Positions 12,565 through 24,354 of a stretch of 64,000 nt of DNA are shown here, piece by piece. The number at the start of each line of letters is the position of its first letter. The first letter of the stretch is position 1. A program made the position numbers and the translations under genes. Below the pieces are notes generated by a model. It was not told the DNA's origin. It saw only the letters and a program-made list of their open reading frames with translations, and searched no databases. The stretch comes from Medicago truncatula. Taxonomy: Eukaryota > Streptophyta > Magnoliopsida > Fabales > Fabaceae. Location of the stretch: contig NC_053045.1 in NCBI RefSeq assembly GCF_003473485.1, positions 37,174,494-37,238,493 on the forward strand, given 5' to 3'.

Positions 12565-13189
12565 TGATTGTTTAATCGGAAAATGAGAGATCGATTATTC
12601 TTCTTTGAGTTTCTGCAATGATTGAAAATTGAAAATGGAAAAAGAAAAAGGAGAAAATGTTATATCAATGTTGCAACAAAATATGTCTTTTTAATTTTAT
12701 TTTTTTGAGCAAAATATATGTCTTTTTATGATTTGTCTAATTTACTTTCTTTTTTTTATAATGACATGACATAACATAAGGTTTTGTTATTTATTGAAAG
12801 GAGTGTAACATAAGGTTTGTGACTTTTGTTTTTTCCTTCTTGAATTTATGTGTTATTTATTATTACAAGTGAACTAGAGAATATAAATGCACTTGCATTT
12901 AATAAACATTATCCATTTTTATAATTAGGCTCTTCCGATATTTTAGATTGGTAAGATTGGTTTGTAAACATGATTAACTATATTTGTTCTTTGTTGGAGT
13001 GAAAATGTGTTGCTAGTTAAAGTAAGGTTTCTTGATAAAAAAAATAAAGTTAATGTTTTATTTCGTCCATCTTTATGATTTTGTGAGTCGTTATCTACTA
13101 TTGTAGTTTTTTCGTCTTCATCTATGTTAAAGATTGGGTGATTTAAGATCAATTTTTGACTTTAAATCACTTATCCAAATCATTTTTTT
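12565..13189. other. Upstream region of the TPR/J gene (5' UTR and promoter)
   Basis: The first few dozen bases upstream of the minus-strand ATG (12562-12564) should be 5' UTR. Beyond that it is AT-rich with no recognisable coding potential. I could not pick a convincing TATA box among the many AT runs. Confidence 0.45.
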
Positions 13190-13480
13190 TCTCATTCTCT
13201 TTTATTTAAAAAGGTTATTTCACATTTATTTAGTTTTTCTTTTGTGATTTTGTTGTTTTAGTGCGACATTGTTTTCTTTTTTCGTCTGGTTACGATGTTT
13301 GTTCGATTCAGATTATTAGATCAATTTCGATCTATTGCAGATTCAATCAATGATTTTGATGAGTTCAACGTCACAGATCCGAAAGTATGAGTATTTCGAA
13401 CACTTAATTATAGTCGTATTTGTAGACTTATTACTTTACCATTTTATTTCATTAAATGTTGTGAGTTTATTCGCATATTC
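13190..13480 (+). repeat. Dispersed repeat, copy A (pairs with 58840-59165)
   Basis: Shared landmarks in the same order as copy B: atttagttttt, the ttttgtgattttgttg block, gcgac.ttgtttt, tttgttc.attcagatt.t.agatcaa, caatcaatga.ttt, gtattccgaa/gtatttcgaa and ta.agtc.tattt. The similarity runs about 290 bp. No ORF or terminal repeats are evident, so the class is unknown; it could be a retroelement tail. Confidence 0.7.
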
Positions 13481-13498
13481 ATTATTTTTGTTTTTAAC

Positions 13499-13500
<2 letters not shown>

Positions 13501-13560
<60 letters not shown>
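13501..13560. repeat. (AT)24 followed by (GT)n microsatellite
   Basis: Uninterrupted AT dinucleotides from 13501 to 13548 pass into GT dinucleotides. This directly adjoins the 3' end of dispersed repeat copy A. Confidence 0.97.
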
Positions 13561-13561
<1 letters not shown>

Positions 13562-13725
13562 GGATAGGATCAAATGACACCAAGGTGTCAAATTAAATTT
13601 GACACTAATACGGTTTTAATCTAACAGCTCCCATCAATTCATTAAGTGCTCACATGCTTGATCAAGTGACCCATCTTTTATTTTTAGAAATAATTTATTA
13701 TTTCTTCTTTTGATTAATTCCTTTC

Positions 13726-13728
<3 letters not shown>

Positions 13729-13792
<64 letters not shown>
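13729..13792. repeat. (AT)n microsatellite
   Basis: About 32 uninterrupted AT units. With the array at 13501 it encloses a 170-bp stretch that reads as neither coding nor an obvious transposon. Confidence 0.97.
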
Positions 13793-13796
<4 letters not shown>

Positions 13797-14572
13797 TGAA
13801 ACCAGTTATATTAGAATTTTTTTAAGGATATAGTAGATTCTTACTTATGAGAAAAGTTATTAGGTTCGACCAACAAAAATTGATATATTATATGGCTTAT
13901 GTTTTTTTTTTGTTGAGGAAATATGGCTTATGTTTGTTGATGTTTACATTTTTTATTTTTTTCAATTGTTGTGAGGTAGTGGTTTTTTCTTTCTTTCTGT
14001 TTTTTGAGATAATAATATAGGTTTTTTTTAGTTCAATACATTCAGGCGTCCACGATAACAAACCTGAAATGACTTGAATTTCAAACAACTTTAGTGGGTG
14101 GCCTTTAGGTTTATAGTTTTTTTTTTTTTTTAAATGATTATATACATCATCTTTTTGCTATAAACTTTTTAGCAAACAATTTTTTGAAGAGAGTTTCAAA
14201 TGAAAAATTAGTTTGAATAACTTCTCTTAAAATATTATTCTAAATATTTTATCATTTTGTTATAAATTTTTTATAAAATAAATTTCAAATAATCTCTAAA
14301 ATAAGAAGTTATATTAAATAACTTCTCATAAGGATTATTTTTGAAAGATATTTTTTAAAAACATAAATGTAATTTTTATTATTTATAATCTCTAACAATA
14401 AATATTTAAGTTTTTTTCTTTCGGAAATGAATATTTAAGTTAGTGAGTTTGAAATAGCGTATATTATTTCTAAGTAAGATTTTGAAAAAAAATCATTTAA
14501 AAAGAAAAATCATTTTTTCAAATCTAATACAAAGGACGTTCCTCTTAAATATTATTTCGCGGTTCATATCAC
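13793..14572. other. AT-rich intergenic stretch
   Basis: Strongly AT-biased with T and A runs. No gene, RNA gene or bounded repeat could be supported. The start of the LINE fragment that follows may lie somewhat before 14573. Confidence 0.5.
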
Positions 14573-15248
14573 TTGTCGACTCCTCTCTTAGGGATCCTGC
14601 AGCATCTTTGATCTGGCATAAACAGGTGCCGTTGAAGGTATCTTTATTTGCTTGGCGGTTGCTTCGTGATAGATTGCCTACAAAAGTTAATTTGGTCCAT
14701 AGACGAGTAATTGACACAGAAGCTGCTATGTGTGTTACGGATTCTGGCATGAGTGAAACGGCGCAACATTTGTTTTTATTGTGTGATGTTTTTTCTTCTT
14801 TATGGCCTCTGGTGCGCCATTGGCTGGGTATTGTAGGTGTTGATACCAATGTTCTTCTCTATCATTTTCTTCAGTTTGTGAATCTGTCAGGTGGTGGTAA
14901 AGCGGCTCGTGACTTTCTTCAACTTATTTGGCTTTTGTGTGTTTGGGTTTTATGGAACGAACGCAATAACAAACTTTTCAAAAATGTTGTAACTTCTATT
15001 CCCAGGTTGTTAGATAAAGTTAAATATTTGTCTTTAGCCTAGTTGAAAGCCAAAAAAGTTGTTTTAGGTTTGGTACAGATAGGTGGTGCTCAAGTCCCTT
15101 CCAATGCTTGAGCATTGCTTAATGGTTTGTTTTGGTTGTTTGTATGACTCTCTTCTTGTAAAGTAATTATTTTGGCACACCTTATACTAGGAGAGTTGCT
15201 TTTGGTGTTTTAATATATATTCCATTTTTGATTGTTCAAAAAAAAAAT
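14573..15248 (+). mobile_element. 5'-truncated LINE: C-terminal reverse-transcriptase zinc-binding region and 3' tail
   Basis: An open frame to the TAG at 15040-15042 encodes IWHKQVPLKVSLFAWRLLRD, then RLPTKVNLVHRR, a Cys/His-containing centre, HLFLLCDVFSSLWPL and CVWVLWNERNNKLF. This is the zf-RVT region found at the C-terminus of plant non-LTR (LINE) polymerases. About 200 bp of 3' UTR then runs into an A-tract near 15239-15248, as expected for a LINE 3' end. Reverse transcriptase and endonuclease are absent, so this is a dead, 5'-truncated insertion. The frame is still open over about 155 codons, so it is not very old. Confidence 0.85.
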
Positions 15249-15503
15249 ACAAACGTGCTCATCGTTACCTTAATACACATAAAAGAAAACTCTTCATCGA
15301 TTCTTAAGTATGCAAAATGATAAAATCTTCACATCATGATAATAACTTTTTCACCGCTTGATGTCAGTTACACTCAAGATTATCTTATATCGTTAACAAT
15401 AAATAGCATAAATAATACAATCAAAGATATATCAACTCAAATACAGGAGGATTAGCCATATAAAACTTCCATAGCTAACTCATGGAGTGTGAGTGTTGAC
15501 ATG
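15249..15503. other. Intergenic spacer between LINE and Mutator-like element
   Basis: AT-rich, no recognisable feature. It supplies the left target duplication of the element that starts at 15513. Confidence 0.5.
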
Positions 15504-15512
15504 ATTCTTAAA

Positions 15513-16713
15513 AGTTTAATTATATAAATGGTCCCTTAACTAATGATGAGATTTCATGTTGGTTCCCTTATTAATTTTCGTTTTAATATGGTCTCATAAA
15601 TTTCATCTGTCATTCAAATAAATCTATTTTGTTAAGTTTTGTTCAAAAACGTTAACACGTATCTTCCTCCTTCATCAACTTCATCCTCAAACCCAGAAAA
15701 TTCATCATCTTCATAACCAAACCTATAAAAATTAGTAATAAACTTCATCACAAAACTAAAAAATAATCATCAAAAATAATATTTTGACTGAAAATTCAAA
15801 AATATTAATTTTCGTTCCAATATGAAGATAATATTAAACTTCATCAAAACTTCTTCTTTTTCAACTTGAAACGACACCGTTTGGATCAATGGTTGAGGGT
15901 TTGTACAGTCAAAACCTCCCCAGCGATGTATCCTAAGTCATCAATTAGCTAGAACGCCACGGCTTGGCTCCTGATGGATCTCTCATCTCCAAACCTATCT
16001 ACAATTATCTTCAACTTGTATGTTTCTTTTCACTAAAAATTCAAACTTTTTATGACCCATTTACTTGAATTTTAGAAAAATTGAGTAAAATTGAAAAATT
16101 GGTGTTTCGTTTTTTCATTAAAAAATCAATTTTATACTAACCCATTTTGTTGAATGTATGCAAAATTGAATAAAATTTAGATGGGTGGTGAAATTTGGTG
16201 TTTGATTTACAGGCTAGAGAGGAAATGTGTAGGGAAAGACTTCGTTACCTAAAAGCCACGGTATGTATGTATGTATTATTTTTTTTTTTACCAATCATGA
16301 TGTTATGTCGTGTTTGGATTTAAATGATATACATTGTCACTATAAACTAGTTTTACAGTCCTGTTAAATGTTAACTAAAATATTGGTCCGTTTGACTGTT
16401 CATATTTCATGTCGCTGTTGTTGTTTTTATGAAGATAATATTTTGGATTTTTTGTCAATTTTTATTTTTTTTTGTTTTTGAGTTTTATAACGAAGTTTTG
16501 TAATTTTTTTGGGTTTGGTTATGAAGATGCTGAATTTTTTGGGTTTGAGGATGAAGGAAGAAGATGAATGTTAATGTTTTTGAACAAAACTTAACAGAAT
16601 GAATTTATTAGACCAACGTTTGAAATTTCTGGGACCATATTGAAACGAAATTTAATAAGGGGACCAACATAAAATCTCATAATTAGTTAAGGGACCATTT
16701 ATGCAATTAAATC
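15513..16713. mobile_element. Mutator-like long-TIR element (Pack-MULE type) carrying a host gene fragment
   Basis: The left arm begins AGTTTAATTATATAAATGGT and the right arm, read in reverse, begins GATTTAATTGCATAAATGGT. The arms stay recognisably inverted for roughly 150 bp (tcccttaact..., the gttggt block, ttctgttaagttttgttcaa), with weaker pairing beyond. Flanks are the perfect 9-bp duplication ATTCTTAAA (15504-15512 and 16714-16722), the length typical of Mutator. There is no transposase. The interior contains a two-exon cellular gene fragment (15889-16260). Non-autonomous; size 1201 bp. Confidence 0.88.
15889..16260 (+). pseudogene. Captured host gene fragment, probably augmin subunit 4 (AUG4/HAUS4-like)
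   Basis: The first piece, 15889-16017, reads MVEGLYSQNLPSDVS-stop-VIN-stop and then LERHGLAPDGSLISKPIYNY with LQL. It ends at an intact gtatgt donor. The second, 16213-16260, follows a tttacag acceptor and reads AREEMCRERLRYLKAT, again ending at gtatgt. The two exons join in phase. As I recall it, this matches the N-terminus of plant augmin subunit 4, a microtubule-nucleation protein; that name needs a search. Retention of the intron shows capture from DNA, not from mRNA. Both stops (TAA, TAG) would be Gln codons after one C-to-T change each, consistent with decay of methylated DNA. Confidence 0.68.
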
Positions 16714-16722
16714 ATTCTTAAA

Positions 16723-19200
16723 TAAGAGCATTATAATCTCTAATTATGAAACCAAAAGAAGTTAAATCAACTAATTGCATATTGAGAAAAAATAAAATCT
16801 ACCATTGCTTTAGCATCTAATTCAAAGATAACATCATCCAAGCACAACTCAGAAATTTACTTGTTACTTTGAGTGATAAATTTTTTATGATGATCCCTAA
16901 AACACATACTAAGAATACTTGTCGACGCTCTTGTTGCATTGCGTTTATTAAGGCCTACATGAAAGTGCATTGCAAAATAAACATTTCGAACACATGTGTA
17001 ATAATACGCATATACTTAGCACATGTGAATTAGTACTTAACCATGGTTGATACACTTTATCAAATAGCTGTTGAGAATAGGAGCTCTCGTTAATGCATGA
17101 TCGTAGAATCAAACACTTGTAATTGAAATATCACGTCAATGTTTTTTATTTAAAATGTTAATGGGAACTAGCAAATACAAAATGGTGTAAACTTGAAGGG
17201 TTAAAATTGAGCAATTCAAATTTGGTGGCCAAAATCAAACAATTTAAAACTTAGAGGGACAAAATCAAGCAATTAAAGTTTTTGAGGCTAAAATCAAGCA
17301 ATAGTAAAACATGGAAGGCCAAAACTACACCTAAGTCTAATTTAAATATATGATGACTCTTTTCCAATTTTTTATGCTTCTATTAAGAGCCTAAAATCTA
17401 AGATTAGAACTTGATCTCCAAAAAATTGTTTAAGACGACCATGATCAAATTAAAGGATAAGATTTCTGCTTGTTTCCCAATACGTGTAACGGTAAATTTA
17501 CTCCCTAAGGCTAATCAACTAAGTGGCAATGACCTGATATTTTTGTGCATTACCACTTGGGAGGTGTTCTAGTGTGTTGCAGCTCGTGGGAATTGGATAT
17601 TGGTTTTAATTCCCTTTTTAAATTAGAAAACAAAGCATGAGATTGTTAATTTTTTATTCATAATTAATCTTTTTTGTTTTTGGGTTAGTAATTGATTGTG
17701 TGTTTTATTTATTTATTTATCATTTTACTTACAAATTTAGTTCTTGGATTCGTGATTGTTTTTCAGTGATACAATGGTTTAACAAAAGAAAATTGATGCA
17801 TATTTTAAAAGGAGAATTTCAAACAAAGACGTAAATTGTATAACTTCAACATGTACTTAAAAAGAATCCTTCAAGTAATCAAACACTTAACAATTGTAAA
17901 TATAACTTTTATGAATTTTAATTATAATATTTCAGTTAAAACTTACCGCCCCTCCCAATATTTTGGACAAGATCCACCATTGCAGACCAGGGCTCATGTC
18001 CCGTAGGGGCCAAATTTTTTATTTTTTTATGGAGGGAAACGTGTATATAGCAATACATGGTTTAAAGGGGGTATATATAGAAATATGCGCAAAAAGGGCC
18101 CAAACATTTACCAGATTTGAGCCCATAAGCCGTTTCACCCTGTTTTTTACAACCCAAAATCATTTCATTTTCACACCCCCAACCCAGCGCTTTCATTTTC
18201 ACCCAAAACATTTCATCAAAACACAAAACTTAGAAGTAAAACGAAAATCGCAGAAGAAACACATAATACACAAAATATCTATCCTTCCCAGATACCAAAT
18301 TTGTTTCTTATTTTGAGGATGTTTTTCGGTGTTTTATATTGAGACTAACATGAATTATCAAATCAGATAATAATAAAGCTTATATAAAACTTGATAGTCT
18401 ATTATCGTTTTACTAAACTTTGATGAGTTTGGTTCAGCCCACTCAATTATTTTTTTTGTTTTGTTATTCTTTTTGTTAATATATAGGACGGATGCATTTG
18501 ACACACGATGTTTTGGTGTGTCAACATAATTAAGATTTTAAAACATCCTATTATGGTGACCATCATGATTAATGATATCTCATTCACCCTTATAAAAAAA
18601 AAATATAATCTATTATATAAGTAATTATATAAGGTAGTTCTTTCTCAAATTTGACCTAAGACCCATAAAATAATAGGAACGGATTTGTTGCAGACACGTC
18701 GACAATTATTTATAAAAATATTTAATTGAATGTTATACATTTGTCGGTGACGAACATCTGATACACTTTTGATATGAAGTGTATGTGCTACAAAGGTAGT
18801 GACGCAGCTGTATTTCATTTTCAAAGTTTACACCATTTGAGAGAGACCGCAACGTGAGTAAACATAATTAGCAAATAACATACGGCATGCGACTATTATA
18901 GCTCATGAGGTGTAAAACCTTAGTAATTTTAATATTATATATAACTTAGGCATGCAAACAAAAATAAGTGACGTTTGAGATTGATTTTGTGACTATACTT
19001 AGTCAATTAGAAGATGGTGCTAATTAGGCTGAATAACACATTGGACTTGTCTTTGGTGGCTACTCCTCATTCAAAGCCATCGGTGTTGTAATATCCTCAT
19101 TTGTAGGAAATTGGATATAGATTTCAAAATTCAAAGTGAGTATTTTTTTTTCATGGAGTGATTGACGGGGCAAATAAAATAGTTATATAGTGATCCAAGT
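16723..19200. other. Gene-poor intergenic region before the glucanase array
   Basis: No gene supported. 17170-17340 has repeated phrases of the type 'aaaatcaagcaatt', as in decayed LTR or TIR ends. A 117-codon open frame at 17963-18316 shows no domain and is judged chance. A motif attgacgggg at 19161-19170 also occurs upstream of several other glucanase genes of the array, so the promoter region probably begins near 19.1 kb. Confidence 0.5.
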
Positions 19201-19217
19201 CTTGCCAACACTATGCC

Positions 19218-19224
19218 TATATAT
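19218..19224 (+). promoter_or_regulatory. TATA box of glucanase gene 1
   Basis: TATATAT, 80-86 bp before the ATG at 19304. Position and sequence fit a plant TATA box. It differs from the TATAAATA of genes 2, 3 and 5. Confidence 0.5.
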
Positions 19225-19303
19225 GGGTTGTAATTGTGAAGTTCATAATTATTCAAGAGTTGATTTAGCTTATAGTTTTCATATAGTTAAAACCAACACA
19301 GCC

Positions 19304-20391
19304 ATGTCTCTCATATTGCTGCTTATTGGAGTATTATTATCTTCCACTGCATTAGAATTTACGGGTCTATTACTCTCTCTAATTATATATACATTTTATT
19401 GTAAAGCATATTTGCGTATTTGAGTCAATTGTTAATATTGATTGATGTCTATGCAGGTGCACAATCGGTAGGTGTTTGCTATGGAGGAAATGGAAATAAT
19501 CTACCAACAAAGAAAGCAGTGGTTGATTTATACAAATCAAAAGGAATCGGTAAAATCCGTATATACAATCCAGACGAAGGTATACTCCAAGCCCTTAGAA
19601 GTTCAAACATAGAAGTGATCCTCGGTGTCCCAAACAACGTTCTCAAATCACTCACAAATGCTCAAACCGCCTCGGATTGGGTCAACAAATATGTAAAAGC
19701 ATACTCAATCGTCAAAATCAAATACATTGCCGTTGGCAATGAAGTTCACCCGGGTTCAGCCGAATCAAGTTCAGTTCTTCCTGCAATGCAAAACATTCAA
19801 AAAGCAATATCTTCAGCAAATTTACAAGGCCAAATTAAAGTGTCTACCGCGATAGACACAACACTAATTGGAAAATCTTACCCACCAAAAGACGGTGTTT
19901 TTAGTGACGCTGCAAGTGGTTACATAAAGCCTATTGTTAACTTCTTAGTTAGCAACGGTTCGCCACTTCTTGCTAATGTGTACCCTTATTTCGCGTATGT
20001 AAATAACCAACAAAGCATTGGTCTTGACTATGCTTTGTTTACAAAACAGGGAAAGAATGAAGTTGGTTACCAAAACTTGTTTGATGCAATGTTGGATTCA
20101 ATTTATGCTGCTCTTGAGAAAGTAGGGGGTTCAAATGTGAAGATTGTTGTGTCTGAGAGTGGGTGGCCATCTCAAGGTGGAACTGGAGCTAGTGCTGGAA
20201 ATGCAGGCACATATTATGGGAATTTGATTAAACATGTTAAAGGTGGAACTCCTAAGAGACCTAATGGACCTATTGAGACTTATCTTTTTGCTATGTTCGA
20301 TGAAAATCAGAAGCCGGGTTCTGAAATTGAGCGACACTTTGGTCTCTTTAGACCCGACAAATCACCTAAATATCAAATTAGTTTCAATTGA
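19304..20391 (+). CDS. GH17 glucan endo-1,3-beta-glucosidase, gene 1 of the array
   Basis: Exons 19304-19364 and 19457-20391; intron 92 bp, phase 1; 331 residues. It hydrolyses internal beta-1,3-glucan bonds (callose, fungal wall glucan). Exon 1 supplies a hydrophobic signal peptide (MSLILLLIGVLLSSTALEFT). The mature enzyme should start near Gln23 ([15 protein letters not shown]). The GH17 landmarks are all present: acid/base Glu in AVGNEV (about 116), LLANVYPYFAY, nucleophile Glu in VVSESGWPS (about 255), and ETYLFAMFDENQKPG with HFGLF near the end. It stops at KYQISFN without the C-terminal extension of vacuolar class I enzymes, so secretion to the apoplast is likely. It is the most divergent forward copy and has by far the shortest intron. 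Confidence 0.95.
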
Positions 20392-21033
20392 AAAATACAG
20401 GTGATCGGCGATTATGTATGTATAATAATAATAATCAACTACAATAATAAACTCTTATGGTTCAAGTTTTAGATGTTTGTACCATTGAATAATAATAATA
20501 TGTATTGTATACTATCGTACTTGCATGCTTTGTCTATCACCCTAACACCATAGGCTAAATGTATAGAAAAAATCGAAAATGTTTAATCACCACATAGCAG
20601 AAGTGCAAAAACAAATTGTTTAAACACCACAAGACAAAAACAAAGCCAATAATTGTTAAACAACAATGAAATAATTGTTATAGATCATACTCATAGTGAT
20701 ATAGTTCCAAATTCCTTCCAGCATAGTAATATGAACTATGAACAAATTTACTTGCTATATCTCAGTTTCATCATGTTAAGAACATTGTAATCATTTGCTT
20801 AGTTTCCAACACTTATCATATTTGCACCGATTCTAGTTTCTAAATGCCTCTTTCCTACCCAAACCATACTTAAGCACCAGATTAATAAAAATAATATCAA
20901 CCTAGTGCAAAAGAATCTCTGGTCCACATGCACACTGGATGCACGGTTATGAACCAAGGTTATATAGCTTCCTATCAAGAAACAAATTTGATAGTAAACT
21001 AAATTAATCAAAATGCAGAAGATATAACAGTAC
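20392..21033. other. Intergenic sequence between glucanase gene 1 and the eIF5B-like pseudogene
   Basis: 3' flank of gene 1 (likely UTR to about 20.5 kb), followed by AT-rich sequence with no supported gene. Confidence 0.5.
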
Positions 21034-22133
21034 CTTAACACAAAGTTCCTTCATTGGATGAGGTGTCAATAAAGCTCGAATTGTGGTAACAATTGGACCC
21101 TAAATTATAAACTTTATTAGTCAGAGGCGGAAAGTAAGTATTAATAGATGTAGTTAGAATTTGAGATGCTTGCCTGCATTCCAGATACAACTATTTGACC
21201 ACCTTCATGAAGAACACCATTAACTAAAACAACATCAGTAGTAGTTCCATAGCCTTCAATAACCTTGACTTGCAAAACAGTACACCGGCAAAGAATTAAG
21301 CAGATTTTACGTAACACTATAGTTATGGGTATTTCCCGAAAGACTACATAGTTACCTTATTGCACTTGTTGGCACAATGTTGAATGTTTCTCCCATTGTT
21401 TTGTTTTTATTTTTATAATACAATTCAGTATTTAGCCCCTGACTCTTGAATTGAGCAATAATCTAGAAGTAAACCGAGAAAAATTAGGCGAACATTAACA
21501 AAAACAATCTGCCACAGCTTAGAAAGAAAGAAAGAAACTTGTGTTTGCTACCTCAATGACCCTTATTTCAAACTCAGCTCGAACATACCGATCCTGCTGC
21601 ATCACTGCTTTACAAATTGGAGCATTAGGACATGTTTTCCAGCGAGGAATCATATCCACCTGCAAAGTTGCAAGAACAGTGTGACAAAATTACACATATT
21701 AAAATTTGGAAGCACCATGTCAAAAAATTGGAATGCTGACCTTATTCTAGGCGACGGTGAATTTTTTGTTACTCGTTTTTAATAGATTGAGCAACTTTAT
21801 AGTTTGTGGCTCGCAGCCACGCATAATGTTAACAACCAAAATTGCAATATCAACATAGACTTGAACCCCAAAAATGGGAGTTATTGAATGATTGGTGGTC
21901 AATAATCAGCATTTTTTGTGTGATATACTGCAATATTCCTCAGCACCTTGTTGAATACTGGTATCTCGAATACGATCTTGAAGCTTGGTTTTTCCGGTGT
22001 AAAAATGACCTATAATGTAGCAAATATGCAAGTTCTTATCATCACTCGGCTTAGAAGGCTCATCAGACATGAGTTGCTTTTTCTTTTCGTCCTTAACCAC
22101 AACAGCTTTGGCCTGTTTTCTATCTTCAGCCAC
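21034..22133 (-). pseudogene. eIF5B (IF-2-type translation initiation GTPase) pseudogene
   Basis: Minus-strand remnants, still in genomic order. About 22133-21906: an MAEDRKQAKAVVVKDEKKKQ stretch, then NLHICYIIGHFYTGKTKLQD, a damaged G1/P-loop region of the eIF5B GTPase (GHxxTGKT). 21659-21552: VDMIPRWKTCPNAPICKAVM. 21464 to about 21357: IIAQFKSQGLNTELYYKN, then MGETFNIVPTSAI. About 21290-21174: CTVLQVKVIEGYGTTTDVVL and HEGGQIVVSGMQ, followed by a gcaagc donor. 21099-21034: GPIVTTIRALLTPHPMKELC. Introns are retained, so this is a DNA-level duplicate. Most of the G domain after G1, the segment between PTSAI and CTVL, and the C-terminus are missing. It cannot make a working factor. Confidence 0.82.
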
Positions 22134-22140
22134 ACGGTTT

Positions 22141-22952
22141 GAAATAGCACCTGCTGTGGAGGAAAATCAAAACAAGATATAATAAATGAGCAGTTACTAA
22201 AAAATAAAAAATAAAAAAAATTTACAAGGTAAAGAGAAGTATATGCGCGCCTATTTTATCCCGCTAGACGAGGGGGTTGGCTGCTACAAAGGTAAATCAA
22301 ATACTTAGCCTATGTTTGGCATCATGGTGGGTGCGCCACCGTGATTCTGCCATACTTGATATCAAATGCACTTTTAGTGGTTTAGCGTCCATGAAAGACA
22401 AACAAGAAAAACAAATATCCTATGTTTGTCAAAAGCAAAGGAAAGGAAAGAAAATAGAAATAGAGCATCTCACGATAATTTACAACTTGTTTATGACATT
22501 ATTAGGTTAGAACATTATAGTAGATTTTTAAGTCTTCGAACTCTACATCATCATAAGAGAATACGACCCAAAAGTGTTCTTTTCGATTTAGCATTACCTT
22601 TCGTCATGAATGGAGCCGAGCCTCCGCGTTGCATTGAGGGTGTGCACGTGAACCCCTCAATTTTAATATTTACACTTAAAATTTTTATGTGTTTTATGTG
22701 TTGAATCCCCTCAATATTATGGTTTGCACCGAATTGCACCTGACACTACACTCTTTCCTCCTCCTCTCTCGTAGTACATGGTGAGCACTGAGCACAATGC
22801 TATGAGTCTATAACACACTGCAAGCCGTCCAATCACAACTAGTGCAAGCTACAAATTAAAGTCAAACTCACACGGTCACATAATAAATAAATAATCTCGC
22901 AGACCACAATATGTGCAGGAAGCCAAGAACGATACATTTATGTAACAGGATC
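22141..22952. other. Unassigned sequence upstream of the eIF5B-like pseudogene
   Basis: Contains purine-rich stretches and short open frames without recognisable domains. No bounded element could be supported. Confidence 0.4.
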
Positions 22953-23484
22953 CAGGGCCGAGCCGTCCCTGTGAAATAGGAGGCTCGGCTCTCTTTTTAA
23001 AATAGGCCTCTAGTAAAATAAAACGTATTTTTTTGTGTTCTAAACTTCATTAAAAAAAATCAGAATCAGAAGAACTTCTAAATATGAAAGGAATTAAAAA
23101 AAATTAAGTGAAAGAGGTGAAATTAATCCAACGGTGTCGTTTAAATTTGTCACTCCTCTGTTGTGGAAAAGGGTAAAACGAATGGTTTATGCGAAGAAAA
23201 AAATGATTGTTGTGATTCCTTCAATGAAATAGACTTCCAAATTGACCGTTTAAGTGATTATACAAATTAAGAGTGGTTTGATAGGATCAGATTTATGTAC
23301 AAAAACGAGAATTAGAGTCTAGAAAAAAACTCAAACGTGAAATGAAGAAAGAAAAGGATATAACATATATATTTTTTTTATTTAAGTGGGGGGTGGGTAT
23401 TAAACTTAATTTTTTGTTTGAGGCCCATGGCATTTGGAGGCCCAGTCCGGTTGAGCACCTTGCACTCCCACAAGGCCGGGCCTG
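22953..23484. mobile_element. Non-autonomous hAT element (532 bp)
   Basis: The left end CAGGGCCGAGCCGTCCC and the right end, read in reverse, CAGGCCCGGCCTTGTG show the CAGG..GGCC start common in plant hAT elements. Flanking 8-mers ACAGGATC (22945-22952) and ACAAGATC (23485-23492) differ at one base, as an aged 8-bp target duplication would. The interior is AT-rich, with no transposase frame. Confidence 0.8.
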
Positions 23485-23492
23485 ACAAGATC

Positions 23493-24354
23493 CAAATGTT
23501 CAACTATGCCACCTAACCATGGTAATCTCACATACACAACCATTCAAACTCACTCAAATACATTCTTTAAAAATAAAAAAAAGTCACTCACATGCATAAA
23601 TGGAAGGTCGGATTTCGAATCACGGTCACATTACTCAGTGTAACAGTTTTAGTATTTTTTCCTCAAAAAGAAAAAAATAGTATTTTGTCGGTTGACCTAG
23701 GAGTTGTGGACCTTCAAATTGTATTGATTTTTTTTGGTCAAGTAACTATATCTTTATCTTCATAATTATATATATATATATTAATTAAAATTCAAATGTT
23801 TACTTTTAAAAAAATTGTTTGAACCCCTATTCCGTGGTCCTAACAACGCCACTGCTTGGAGCTGAGGCGAATGATTGAAGGAACCAAAACCTGTTTACTA
23901 CTTATACTTATTGGATTGGCTTTGATTTTTTTGGTGAAAAATATAGGAAACAAATTTAAAACAATATCATATCTTTTTATTCTTTTCTTGTTTTTATCAA
24001 ATTGTCACTGCTTCAACAATGACACGTTGTGGAGTGGTTCGGATTTTGGATATTTTGTAGGTTTTTTAGGGCCAAAACAACTGCTATTGAAATTTTGGGT
24101 ATTTTGCTTACATATAGACATGATTCAAATTATATAATTCAAGCGTGGGAAAAAATGGAAATTGGAGAGCGTGCAAAATAAAATGTGGAGGGTGGAAAAA
24201 TAAATTCTCAAACAAAAAACAACGAGCTAAAAATGGCTAGCCAAGTAAGCTCCCAACTCCAAAACTTTAATAAACACCAAGCCATTTTAGAAGGAGATAT
24301 GTTATTTGATCAATCATTTTTAAAATAATTTAAAGGACAACTAAATACATACAA
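23493..24354. other. Intergenic, AT-rich
   Basis: Short AT repeats near 23768 and open frames without recognisable domains. I see no gene. Confidence 0.45.

Noticed and set aside
11279-12586. Plus-strand open frames of 100-169 codons
   Set aside because: These are shadows of the long, low-complexity first exon of the TPR/J-domain gene on the other strand.
13335-13577. 80-codon frame ending in Ile-Tyr repeats
   Set aside because: The repeats are translation of the (AT)n microsatellite; the rest is a dispersed repeat.
17963-18316. 117-codon plus-strand frame
   Set aside because: No domain, no neighbours, no splice context; composition fits chance in AT-rich DNA.
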